DNA of 64,000 nt, taken from assembly GCA_030674155.1 (NCBI GenBank), contig CM060323.1, positions 40,207,637 to 40,271,636 of the forward strand, read 5' to 3'. This document shows, in pieces, positions 13,000 to 23,699 of the stretch (the stretch's first letter is position 1; each line of letters opens with the position of its first letter). The stretch is from Stramonita haemastoma (taxonomy: Eukaryota; Mollusca; Gastropoda; Neogastropoda; Muricidae). The translations under genes were made by a program, and so were the position numbers. The notes below the pieces were generated by a model. The model was not told the DNA's origin. It did no database searches and worked only from the letters and a program-made list of their open reading frames with translations.

Positions 13000-13600
13000 C
13001 ATTTCAACTTGTATGCATGCACATTTCATTTGTGTGGAAAATGCATATAATATATTTATAATTCTGAGGTGAGATTTGTGTTTTGGTTCGGTTTGGGTTT
13101 GGGTTTTCACTGGATGAGCTGTCAATACCGGTTTGTTTGTTTGTTTATTTTGGGTTTGTTTTGTTTTTAATTTTTTTTTTTATAGATTTTTGTGAAGTGA
13201 GATAACTTAGAATTACTCCTTTTTTTGGGGGGGAGGGGGGGTTGCTTTTTTGATCTGGTGTTCTTTCTTAAAAAAAATTTTTTTTTAACTATTACTTTTT
13301 TTTTTTGGGGGGGGGGGGGATCTTTTCTTTCTCATTCTTTTCCTTTCCTTTCCCCCCCCCCTTTCCCCCCCCAGGTAACTATTTCTTATTATTTTACTCT
13401 ATCATATTTTCTTTCTCTTATTCTTAAGTAGATCTCTATTATAAATCAGATTAAACAACAACAACAATAAAAGCCACAAAAACAACAAAACCAAAAAAAA
13501 AGAGTTCACGAGATGATGCTGTACATTCCCCAGCTTAGCTTACCACCTAGGACCTTGGGAGGAGGCAGGGGGAGGGCAGGGGGGGTGGGGGCAGGGGAAT
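13000..13600. other. T/G-rich low-complexity DNA
   Basis: Contains long T and G runs (13219-13240, 13299-13320), a C-run block at 13352-13374 and a G-rich block (AGGGGGAGGGCAGGGGGG style) at 13558-13600. No gene is visible. Confidence 0.55.
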
Positions 13601-13611
13601 ACCAGAATATA

Positions 13612-13790
13612 CATTCAGGTCAGATGTCACTCAGAATATGCACTCAGTGTCAGTTGTCGCTCAGAATATGCACTCAGTGTCATTTGTCACTCAGAATATA
13701 CATACACTTCGGTCAGTCGTCACTCAGAATTATATACTCAGGTCAGTTGTCACTCAGAATTATATACACTCGGGTCAGTTGTCACTGGAA
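13612..13790. repeat. Minisatellite, about six units of 28-34 bp
   Basis: The unit is approximately 'gtcactcagaatatacactc' plus 'aggtcagtt'. Copies begin near 13625, 13657, 13687, 13719, 13749 and 13780 (the last partial). Units vary in length, so the array does not keep a reading frame, despite the open frame that crosses it. Confidence 0.85.
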
Positions 13791-13799
13791 GAAGAGTGT

Positions 13800-14480
13800 C
13801 CAAAACCCAATCTATTAGTTCTTGACCTTAAGTTAAGGACTAAAAATAAGTTGCGCAACTTGTTCATGAATCCCAAGGGGAAAAAAGGTACCGTTTTTGC
13901 TGCCTTAATCAAGTGTTTCCTTTTTGTTTTCAACTTTAATTTCATTATTTTGGGGGAAAGAAAGGACAAAACAAACAACAACAGCAAAAACACCAAAATA
14001 GATTACACAGGTAAGGCCATAATTTACCATGAAAAGGTCATTAATTTCTGTTCACTCAATGAATAGATAGGTATAAAGAAGGCAGAGCCTGATGGCAAAT
14101 TTACAATAAATATAGATCAACACTGATCCTACATATTCTAGGAAAAAAACAGAAAAACTTTGATTCACCTGGATGATCTAACTCTTCCGAGTTTTTAGCT
14201 CAACGGAAAACACCTAAAGCGGGACTTTAAAGTAAGGAGATAAGGTCAAGAGAAAATAGATGGGCAGACACTCTTCACATGAACTTGACTGTATGATCCT
14301 CAGTTTTCCCTGTTCAATCATATCTCATTGAGGTGTGCCAAGTTACTGAATTCTGGTTATGAGACACAGCTGTAATCACCAATATGGCATCTGTTGAGTA
14401 TGTGAGAATGTCTCTTCTGAATCCTCTTAATATATAATAGCAATAATTAAGCCATCACAACCCCTAAATGGGGAGGGGGG
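13800..14480. other. AT-rich intergenic DNA, nothing recognised
   Basis: No exon or element is recognised in this stretch. Confidence 0.5.
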
Positions 14481-14501
14481 GGGGAAGGTAGTGATCCAAT
14501 T

Positions 14502-14545
14502 ACAGCCTTACTGACCACAAAGGCCATATCAGGGCTATCACTTCA
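14502..14545 (+). repeat. Dispersed hairpin repeat, copy 3 (diverged)
   Basis: The text 'acagccttactgaccacaaa' + 'ggccatatcagggctatcac' matches the copies at 10147 and 11151 with several changes. Confidence 0.5.
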
Positions 14546-14821
14546 TAAAAAACTTTAAATCTCAGTTTAAAACTGTGCAGCTATGTACAGGTTAAAACCG
14601 AGTTTAAAACCAACTCTAATGTCATTCCTCCTTTCCATGCCCTGGTCAACCGTAAGGGGTCAAACAAATACACACATAAATTGATAAAAATGAGATGAAA
14701 CAGAAACTTCAAAAAAACAAAAAGAAAACAGGATTCTTTAAAACCAGCCCTATTTATACTAGTAACTATGACATACCAACTTATTTGATGGAAAAGAGGA
14801 TTGTTCTCAAGTCTATCAGGG

Positions 14822-14887
<66 letters not shown>
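14822..14887. repeat. (CA)n microsatellite
   Basis: Uninterrupted CA dinucleotides, immediately followed by a SINE fragment. Confidence 0.95.
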
Positions 14888-14888
<1 letters not shown>

Positions 14889-15028
14889 AGACTCTACTCC
14901 CCCCCAAAAGTCCTTCGGATGAGACTATAAAAAAGCACATAAGTGCTTATTCCATTATCCTCGATATAAAAGAATAAAATAAAAAAATAAATAAAAATTA
15001 AAATAAAAACACACACACACACACACAC
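14888..15028 (+). mobile_element. SINE family B, internally deleted
   Basis: It contains 'aaaagtccttcggatgagac' and then jumps straight to the family's 3' end 'agcacataagtgcttattcc', 'attatcctcgatataaaaga' and an AT-rich tail. The 'gtaggccattgtgtg' middle found in other copies is missing. Confidence 0.65.
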
Positions 15029-15029
15029 C

Positions 15030-16000
15030 ATACTTTTTTTCCCCCCACTTTAACAACAGAACGATTTGACTTTTACTGAATGAAATAACTTCTTTTTGTT
15101 GTTGTGACCAAATACAAACAACTGCAAAAAACAATACAACTGGCAAGCCTCTCAGAGAAGAACCACAACCATCACAGTAATCATACCAGCACGCTTGAAA
15201 GCAATGTGACATGGACATACTTGAAAGCAGTCATACACGCAAGCTTTTCATTCACTGTGCACACGTCGCAGTCTCGCAACAGCCATTTCCAGGTGAGATT
15301 GAGTAAGTAAGGGTGCATATTCTGAGTGACCTTCAAGGTAATAAGCTGGGAACCCCCAAAAAGAATAGTAATGATAGACTCTCGAGTATAAAAAAAAAAC
15401 AAAAAACAATTTTTCTTAATTAAAAAAACACAAAAAAACTCTAGAGTATCACTTATCCTGCTCAAACCACAAGGTTGCGCAGGTTTCAAAAGTCTGAAGA
15501 GTTTAAAACAAGAGGATTGAAAATACCTATGTGATGGGGTGGGAAGTAGATTACTTCCCATGCGATCAGAGCCCTGTCGTAACGTCGTGTTACTAAATTG
15601 AGACACACCTGCGAATTGTGTGACGCTCTACTCCCTTGGGAGGTGGTGGTCAAAACCCCTCTGTTGCATACACTTCGCTTTCATGGTGAAAGGTACAATT
15701 TATGCAACCTATTTTTAGCTAGCTGTGCCCACCTGAGATGCTGTGCAGAGATGGGAGATTAAAAAGATCTCCACTCTGTTTCAATGGTGTCAGAGGTGGG
15801 ATGTTATATCCCCCTGTGAATGTCACCAGACTGGGCACCTGTTAGGGCACGTTGGAACGCAGCTAGCAGGTGACAGATGTTAGGGGCTAGTACTGGCTTC
15901 GAGCCGTGAATGCTAAAGCTTAACTAGTCTACTGGGAAATTCTTTTCTAAGCTTTTTTTTGGGGGGGGTTGCTTTTTTTTTTTTTTGCTTTTTTTTTTTA
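15030..16000. other. Intergenic DNA, no gene recognised
   Basis: 15600-15900 is less repetitive and somewhat GC-richer than its surroundings. It has no long open frame or clear splice pattern. Confidence 0.45.
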
Positions 16001-16029
16001 AAGATGGAAGGGGACAAACCTCTCCATGA

Positions 16030-16186
16030 ATTGTTCTTTATTACTATTGTTGTTGTTGTTGTTATTCTAATTATTATCATTATAATTTTTATAATAATAA
16101 TATTGTTCAATGTTGTTATCATTATTATCATTATTATCATCATCATCATTAGTATCATCATCATCATTTTTTTTTTTTTTTTTAAA
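16030..16186. repeat. Imperfect (TTG/ATT/ATC)n trinucleotide microsatellite
   Basis: TTG repeats, then ATT/ATC repeats, then a poly-T run (16167-16183). Confidence 0.9.
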
Positions 16187-16199
16187 TTATTATTCCCGC

Positions 16200-17540
16200 A
16201 GCAAAGTGAATGATACGACTAAACCCAAAGCAGGACTTGATAATTTCAGGCATAACATCAACATGCTGTTTGTAACTTACATGAACCCCCCCCCCCCCCC
16301 CAAAAAAAAAAAACCACCACCACCAAACATACACACAAAAAAAACAACCAACAGTATTAAAGTTATAAAAAAAAAAAAACAGCAATGAAAACACGTTTTT
16401 GATCTGTGATTGACCCATTTAACCTTCTCAACTTCATGTACCAACTCATTAATCCAGAATGAAAAAAAAAATGTTGACTTATTTATTCCCTTCTGGGTAT
16501 TAGATTCACCTTTATCAGAAAAAGAAGATGAAAAATTCAAGGAGGTTGGTAGCTAATACGCTATGCTGGCTAGCAATTGCATCCCTACACTGGAAGCCGA
16601 TCTGACTGGCAAAACTACACCCAGACAAGATACAGAGAGTACAGGGAGCCAAGTTTCATTCTCTGTCGAGTTGAGTTACACAAAGCTGCCCAAAGTTTCT
16701 TTCATATCTGATACACTGACAACAGACATTCTGTGCTTGAAGATCTTCATACAAACACAGTATTACAACAACAACAAAACCAAAAAGCACAACAAACAAG
16801 CTCAAAAGCTTTATCTGACCAGGGAAAAAATGTAGTTGTGTGTGTGTGTGTGTGTGTTCAGATATATACCTTAGCAGATGATACACTAAAACAACCCCCC
16901 CCCAAAATAGTCAAAGCAACATACAGCAATCGAATGTTAAACCGTACGAATTCCTAAGACCTGCTTCAGGTGTCAAGATAGCTAACACTTTGCCCAGAAA
17001 TAATTTTATTTTAAATGTGCTGAGAAATGACTTGGTGGAATGAAGGACAGAGGGAGCTGAAGGCCAACAGAAAAAAAAAGGAAAAGTTGGAGACAAAGGC
17101 CGGAACAATAATGCATATAATATAATTATATAAGTTAAGCTGATGAAGGGTGCCATGTTGTTTTTCCTATCAGGCTTTGCTTCTGTTCTGCTCGCAAGTT
17201 ATCAGTGTATTCTTTCCTTCTCTGTGTGTGTGTGTGTGTGCACGCGTGCGAGTGTGCATGCGCATGCACAGTCATGATCCTACCAAATCTGGAGCGCAGT
17301 CTGGCATCGAATCGGTCAGTACACAAAAGGAAGCACTCTTACTTGATGTCACGATGTAAAGAACTCCTATGGGATACCCAGATTTAAAACTTGGGTGCCA
17401 TTTCTTTGACAGAAGTTCCTTTCACGCGTTTACAGAATCACACCTTCGCCCTCGGGAAACATCAGTGACGATTTCCGACTTAGGGACCTCTAGTCAAAGA
17501 CAAGGGCACATTCCATCTCACTTGGCTGCTTAACTTTTGT
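16200..17540. other. AT-rich intergenic DNA, no gene recognised
   Basis: Contains a poly-C/poly-A run at 16287-16312, a small (TG)n at 16837-16857 and another at 17222-17240. No coding exon is supported. Confidence 0.5.
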
Positions 17541-17890
17541 CCCCTCAATCCTGGGCTAGAGCTCTGCGCTTCACCAATGGTAAAATTTTGAAATGCGACT
17601 GTTTTTTCCCACCATGCGGGGAGCTAGGGATGTATGCTGGGTATTTTTGTGCTTCTGTAACCCACTGAACGCTGACTTGAATTATAGGATCTTTAACAAG
17701 CATATCTGATTTTCTGCATGTTATATACATGAAGGGAATTAAGGCACGGGCAGGTCTACACTTGAAGTTGACCTGGGAGATCGCAAAGATCCCCGCACTT
17801 AATTCACCAGATGCTGCCGAGATTCAAACCCACTGCTTCATGGACCCATGGGATTGAAGTCGGTCTTAACCACTCGGCTTTAGCATCCAT
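17541..17890 (-). mobile_element. tRNA-derived SINE family A, minus strand
   Basis: On the minus strand the element starts with 'gccgagtggttaagacc' (box A) and has 'gggtttgaatctcggcag' (box B) about 50 bases later. The body then follows: 'gtgccttaattcccttcatg', 'aagatcctataatt', 'cagtgggttac'. It ends with the 3' module 'caccattggtgaagcgcaga' / 'gctctagccc'. It aligns along its length with 47355-47728 and, in its 5' two thirds, with 51565-51845. Confidence 0.7.
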
Positions 17891-17899
17891 CATACACGT

Positions 17900-19250
17900 G
17901 TACGACTGTATTTGTATATGTCCATGCAAAGAAAACATTTGTTAAAAAAAAGATAAAAATTTTCAGGATTTTATTCACTTCAAATTTCTTTGGGGGAGGG
18001 GGGGACAAAATACACACCAAACAAATAATCATTACCACTTACAAGATTGTATTTTCAAACATTTAAACCATACACACGATTTCAAACCACTAAATAAACA
18101 AAAAGAGATAACTAGATCAATCAAGTTATAATTTCTCGATTGTCCAAAACTAATTTAGTCGTTTAAAAATCTGTAAGAGTGTGTTCAGTATCTGCCTGCT
18201 TAGATGGGCATCAGTGATGGTCTGTGTTATCAGACATTAACACTTTGTACCCCAAGGGTGCAGCTGCACTGCAGTCTCTGTGGACCAGCCCTGCAGCAGC
18301 TGAGTGCAGTGTGCACTGGGTCATCATAGTAAAATCTTCATATATTTTTTGTTTGAAGCCCATTTCTTATGAAACTATGGCATTGTGTGGGTAAATGACT
18401 GCCCATTATATGCGTGCATAAAAATTTATATTGCATAAAAAAGAGTGTGTTAATTATGGTGTCAAATTACGTAATTGCTCTGATTTTAAGTGGTGATCCC
18501 ACTGATGGGCTTATGATTTTTACACAATGTATGCAACAAATACAACACAACAACAACAAAACTATACAAGAATCTCAAATAAACAGGGACAAACATAGGT
18601 ACTATACAAGTTTTCTTCCAGCATGCATCAAATGTAATATAATCAAAGGGAACCACTGAACTGTAGACACGACACTGTCACAATAACGATCATGGAATAT
18701 ACAGATAACATTTCTTCCCTAGTCCAAGAAAGTCCCTGAACTTTTCTACACTACTTTATTCATATGTACAGAATGTTTGCACTTCACCAGGTGGCTTGTA
18801 GTTCATTTTCATGTAAACAGTTGGTGTTTATCGTAGCGGTACTCGGTACTCACAGTACCAAGGCCACCCCCCCCCCCCAGTCACCCCCCCCCCCTCCCAT
18901 CCCCAGTCACCCCCCCCTTCCCACCCCTTTTAGCTGGCCTATCTCGCTCCTCAGCGGCACACAGTGAGTATCACGAGACTCAAAGCTCTCACGATCTCTA
19001 TCCAAAACACGATCTTTATCTGCAACGTAATAACTCGTTTAAAACTTCTGTTACTTCGTCAGCAGTGAAAGTATGATGTACCAAAGCCATACTACAAGCA
19101 TATGACACGTAAAACAACAATAAACACAACAAAATCACGCCTCAATTTATATGCAAATTAGCTGTGAACGATGTGCGACCAACGTGGCAGCTAAAGCCAA
19201 CAAGCTAAAACGACCATGTGAGAATAGAACAGAATGGGAGGGCGAAAGTG
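17900..19250. other. Intergenic DNA with a palindromic GC-rich patch
   Basis: No gene is recognised. A GC-rich patch at 18238-18330 holds several overlapping short palindromes built on CTGCAG, AGCTG and GTGCAC, and begins 'ttaacactttgtacccc'. C-runs occur at 18866-18914. Confidence 0.5.
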
Positions 19251-19264
19251 AAAGTACCTACCGT

Positions 19265-19327
19265 GGTACGGATTAATCCGTACCCCGTCCAGGGGAGATG
19301 ATCGCGTGGTACGGATTAATCCGTACC
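19265..19327. repeat. Two perfect 20-bp palindromes 43 bp apart
   Basis: The 20-mer GGTACGGATTAATCCGTACC is its own reverse complement and occurs at 19265-19284 and again at 19308-19327. GC-rich sequence lies between them. The phrase 'ggggtagaaagtgttaa' plus an A-run follows. Confidence 0.9.
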
Positions 19328-19344
19328 CGGGGTAGAAAGTGTTA

Positions 19345-20160
19345 AAAAAAAAAAAGTCAAGCTATTTATGTTTAACATTTTTCTACAGTAAAATATAGTT
19401 CCTTCAGTTGCATGGTCAGTGATCCTATAACCCTTTCTAGGGATCTAAAAAGAAACCGAGAATGTTAATACATGAAATTATGTAAATTTAAAAAAAACAC
19501 AAAAAAAACCCTTGCTTCATTCTTTCAGATTTATTATTCATTTGGCAAACAGAAAACAAAACCTGCACATTGTAAAATGAAGTTAATTTCTTTCTTATCT
19601 TTCTCTTTAGAATCCGTCTTTAGGAATATGATAGATGTTTCAGATGTTTTAAAGGGGAGGGAGGTTTGTTGTTTTTTCCTTTCTTTCTTTTATTTATTTT
19701 TTTGGGTGGGGGGTGGGGGGGGGTCTATTTGCTCAGTTTTGTTTCTTTTAAAGGGGGGAGACAGACCTGCCTACCTGTATGATTTTATCGCATTTTTACG
19801 AAAAAAAATTTTATACCCTAAATACAAAAATACTAATTTCCAGCTAAAATTAAGATTTTGAAAACCACCACCCAAAAAAAAAAAAAGGGAAACAACTGCA
19901 AAGGGTTTAAGGGAAATAACTCCTCTGTGCCAATTACTTTCCTTGTCCACGATTACTTCCCTTGTCTGCATTATGTGAGATGGCTAGACATCAGTAGACA
20001 GCCACCTGCAAAGTACCAACCATGAACCAAGGCTTCCATGAATGGGAAGGACTAGCAGCTAGGCTGGAGAGGGATGGTAGAACGAGGAAAAGGGGGAGAG
20101 TAGGTGGGGGGAAAAAAACTGTTAATACCATGTACAGTCCAACCAGCCAGCCTCCCCTTC
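19345..20160. other. Intergenic low-complexity DNA
   Basis: A-runs, T-runs and a G-rich run (19704-19722) are present. No gene is recognised. Confidence 0.5.
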
Positions 20161-20164
20161 TGGG

Positions 20165-20296
20165 CAGCCCCCCCTCCCCCCCCCCCTCTCTCTCACATAC
20201 ACAGACACACACACTTGCTCTCTCTCTCCTGTCTGTCCTTATCTCATTCTGTCTCTGTCTCTCTGTCTGTCTCACACACACACACACACTCTCTCT

Positions 20297-20336
<40 letters not shown>

Positions 20337-20352
20337 CACACACACACACATT
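20165..20352. repeat. Compound (CT)n / (CA)n / (TCTG)n microsatellite
   Basis: C-run, then CT-rich and TCTGTC-type units, CA tract, (CT)n at 20290-20334 and CA tract at 20337-20350. On the plus strand it is an almost pure pyrimidine tract, with a matching purine tract on the minus strand. Confidence 0.9.
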
Positions 20353-20359
20353 TCTTTTG

Positions 20360-21100
20360 GGTAGACTGTGCATGATTTTGTTTAAATTCAGATTTTAGTA
20401 TGGGTTTTTTTAATGATTTTTGTTGGCTTTTAAATTTTTTTAGGTTTTGTTTTCACCCCCTGCCCTCCTTTCTTTTCACCTCTCTCTCCATTTAGGAATG
20501 CTTGTTTTTCTCATCTGTCAACTATCTCTTTCACTATCCCTCCCCTTGCCAATCTCTGCCAGATAGTCCGTCAATCTGCTGTTATCTCTCACTTCCCCAC
20601 CCCACCCCTTTCTTCTTATTTTCTGCGTTCCTTTTTAAGTCAGCATCCGGACACTTCCTTAGTATCCCTACTCACACACACACTCACAGACACATAGATA
20701 CAAACACACACTCTCTCTCTTTCTCTCTCGGAAATACAAATTGAAGATGAAGTTTTCTTAAAACATACACTTCTTCATAAAAGCATAGTGCTGCCAAGAA
20801 AATCAAGGCCCCAATTGGAGCCATTAAATAAATAATGTTTAGAATACATCGAGACCAAGAAAGATTGGGAATACTATTCTTGCTATCAAAATACTATTTT
20901 TGGCCTGTTCAAATGCTATTTTTCATTTGCTGGGGTAGGCAGGTCTGGGGGAGAGGAAGGATGTTGTAGGGTTTTTTTGTAGGTTTTTTCCTTTTTTTTT
21001 GGGGGGGGGGGGGAGGGTAGGGGGATGTTTGACATGTCAGTTGGGGTTGTCCTGAAGTCATAGAATAATGTGCCATAGCACTAGCTATGGCATGTTTCAG
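20360..21100. other. Intergenic pyrimidine-rich DNA, nothing recognised
   Basis: No coding feature is supported. Confidence 0.45.
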
Positions 21101-21104
21101 TGGT

Positions 21105-21966
21105 GTTTTTTTTTTGTTTTTTGGCTGCCTCATCTTCTGTCACGTCCCCATCCTGCTGTTCCCACGCCGCTCATTTCAATTCCCCACCACAGCTATACCC
21201 CGATTTGTTGTGTCTCATCCTCGGGGCCAGGAGGCCACAGAGAGCCCATCAATATCAGGCCGCTGTGGGGCCACCAGCCAGAGGGGCCCTGCACTTCTGC
21301 TGGGTCACTTTGGTGGTGTTCAGTGGTGCCTATTCTGAGCTAACATACACAGGACACCACCTACTATGCCCCCTACTAACGACAGTATTAGCTCAGTCGC
21401 GGAGCCAGTCTGAGTGAGTCACCCACCTGAGGTGGCGACCACCACAACGTCCCTCCAATGACTGACCCCCCGCGAACCCTCAACCCCAAAGGCTTCAACA
21501 CAAACTCACCAAGGGCACAGAAGTGTATGGGCAAACCGAACCTGAGGACACCATGAGACCAGAGCAACGGGGGCCACCAAATCAGAGGCAAGTTTTATTA
21601 TTGCATGATTATCAATGGTAATTAGGATGATGTAATGATGCTGCTGTGGAAGTGCATCCGCTTTGAGACTACTTGACAGGGTTGTACTCTACGCTTACTG
21701 TCATAATATATCATGTCAACCGGGCCCGAGAGATACAGACACCTGCAGTGTTGGTCAGGTACTTTGAGCAACACTCTCAAAATCGCATCCGTAAAGTGGA
21801 TGAAGCTCGACTGTGTGGTCCCAGTCTCCCCACCGAGCCCACAGCACACTCACTCTGGGTAGGAGCCAGCCGGAGTCAGAAAAATCCCTATGACTCTTAT
21901 GGGAATCGAACCCGCGACCTTCCAGTCTGGAATCCAAAGCGCTAACCACAGCGCCAAGGCGGCTGG
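21105..21966 (-). mobile_element. ~860-bp repeat with a tRNA-like end, family C, minus strand
   Basis: On the minus strand it begins 'gccgccttggcgctgtggtt' (box-A-like) and carries 'gtcgcgggttcgattcccat' (box-B-like). About 800 bp follow without a long open frame. The same sequence in the same order is found on the plus strand at 40893-41845 and, much diverged, on the minus strand at 52255-52915. It is far longer than a usual SINE; a tRNA-headed composite or a non-autonomous element is likely. Confidence 0.75.
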
Positions 21967-21969
21967 CTC

Positions 21970-23070
21970 TGTTTCAGATTTTTCTTCTTTTTTTTTATAA
22001 AGAAAAGGTGTTCAATCACAGGGAAACTACTCATACTGTTACACTGTTAAACTATTTCCCTTAGCATGGAGTTGCTTCCCTTTAACTGATCAGTTTTATT
22101 AAAAGCCATACTATTTTTTTTTTAATTTGAAATTTTAAGTGCATGGATTAGTTCAGTAAACATGAAAACTGTTGACTTGAAAAATGATTCTTGAGTATGA
22201 CTAAATTACCTGTGTGTAAAATCAAGTTGGTCTTCTGTTCGACTATCATGCATATATGCATGACAGTTGAAAAGAATGCTGACTTATGTATATAAATATG
22301 GGGGTGGGATTTCTCTCACACATATCAGGAGCTATTCTTACCTTGTGAAACGGGTGTTTGATATGAAGCAGTCTTCACAGCAAATTGGCCTGAATGAAAG
22401 GTGAGCACGACATGCTACAGTCATCTGCTCTCACCTGGTTACATTTGATTTCCAAATTATACGTGCTTGCGATGAAACATTTCAGTAACACAACAAACTT
22501 TTTGGGGGGGGGGGGGGAGGACAAGATAATTGTGTCGTACAAAATAAAGTTTCTCACCTTAAAGCCTCCATTTCAGACCTGCTCCACGTTCAAATGTCTC
22601 ACAGGATGTCTCTCCTCTCTTTACCTGCTTCCATCAAACTACAGACCTACCTGACCAAGGGCTATTTTTTGGTTATTTCTATATTATTTGATCAAGGTTA
22701 TCACCAAATTTTTGATCATAGTCAATTGAACCTTTTCTGAGAAACAGAAATAAACAATAAACTTAATAAGCTACTGTCAGCTAGGTCAGGTCCTTAAAAG
22801 CCACATGTCAAGTCATGCATTCACAAACACCCCAAGCATTCAGCTCAAATGGTCTACAGGTACACACATGTCTACAAGTTGTCAACGCACGCAAAACAGG
22901 AATGAGCTGTGGTAACGCCTAAACACACACAAACCCCTGCACACTTCTTTATCATTCTTACCTACCATCCGCTTTATCGCATGCATTGTAATTTCACTCC
23001 TTTTAGCACTACACTGCCTCACAACTCTTTAAGTCACATTCAAAAGACAAAAATATTTTATTCATCCCAT
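21970..23070. other. Intergenic DNA, no gene recognised
   Basis: Some minus-strand splice-like sequences occur (donor-like at 22343 and 22556), but no consistent reading frame joins them. Confidence 0.4.
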
Positions 23071-23087
23071 TAATTACAGAAAAAGTT

Positions 23088-23180
23088 GCCAGCAGCACCC
23101 GGTTTTCCCTGGTGGTCACCCATCGCAAGTACTAACCGTACACCTCTTCACTTGGGTGATCAGTGCTACCAGACAACAGA
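23088..23180 (-). repeat. 5S rRNA-derived fragment, minus strand
   Basis: Read on the minus strand, 'ggttagtacttgcgatggg', 'tgaccaccagggaa' and 'accgggtgctgctggc' follow the order of the 3' half of eukaryotic 5S rRNA (the GGTTAGTACTTGGATGGG...CCGGGTGCTGTAGGC region). The 5' half is poorly conserved and the copy has substitutions in conserved positions. It is therefore a pseudogene or a 5S-derived SINE head rather than a working 5S gene. An AT-rich 'aataaaatatt' stretch follows. Confidence 0.6.
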
Positions 23181-23699
23181 CAAAAACTTCTGGTTTTAAT
23201 GTGCTGTGGCCTTCACCACTAAGTCTACATCTTTCCACTCTCTTCCTTCTCTCCCTGCCACACTCCTCCTTTCACCCACATATCAGGGACAGCACAGAAC
23301 TGATGTATGAAAAATAATGCACATGAACGATCAATGGTCTACAGGTATGCTCAAGGTACCTGGGGTTTGCACTCCTGGCTGGCTGAAGCTGGTCTCTCAT
23401 TGTGCTGATGACTGCTGTCTGTGTGGGGACTTGGCCGTGTCCGTGGGGAACACAGCAGGCTGCAGCAGTAATGCCAGAGGAATCGTGACGTCCTGTGTAA
23501 CGAAGACCACAGGGGAAGAGTTCAAATCCCGGGGGGGGGGGAAGAGGAAGCATGTACTCCTCTGCTACAGGGTGGTGCCTGGACACAGCTGCCTGAAAAT
23601 TATAAACATATGTTACTATTATGTTCACAGCAGCCTATTCCTGCACAGAAAATTGAGGAGTTGTTAAAAGTAAATAAAAACAGACCTGTACATACAGAG

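Noticed and set aside
22343..22392. Possible 48-bp minus-strand micro-exon with acceptor and donor
   Set aside because: The sites look good, but no neighbouring exon joins in a consistent frame; the candidate upstream segment (22557-22640) has stops.
23088..23180. Functional 5S rRNA gene
   Set aside because: Only the 3' half is recognisable and conserved positions are changed.
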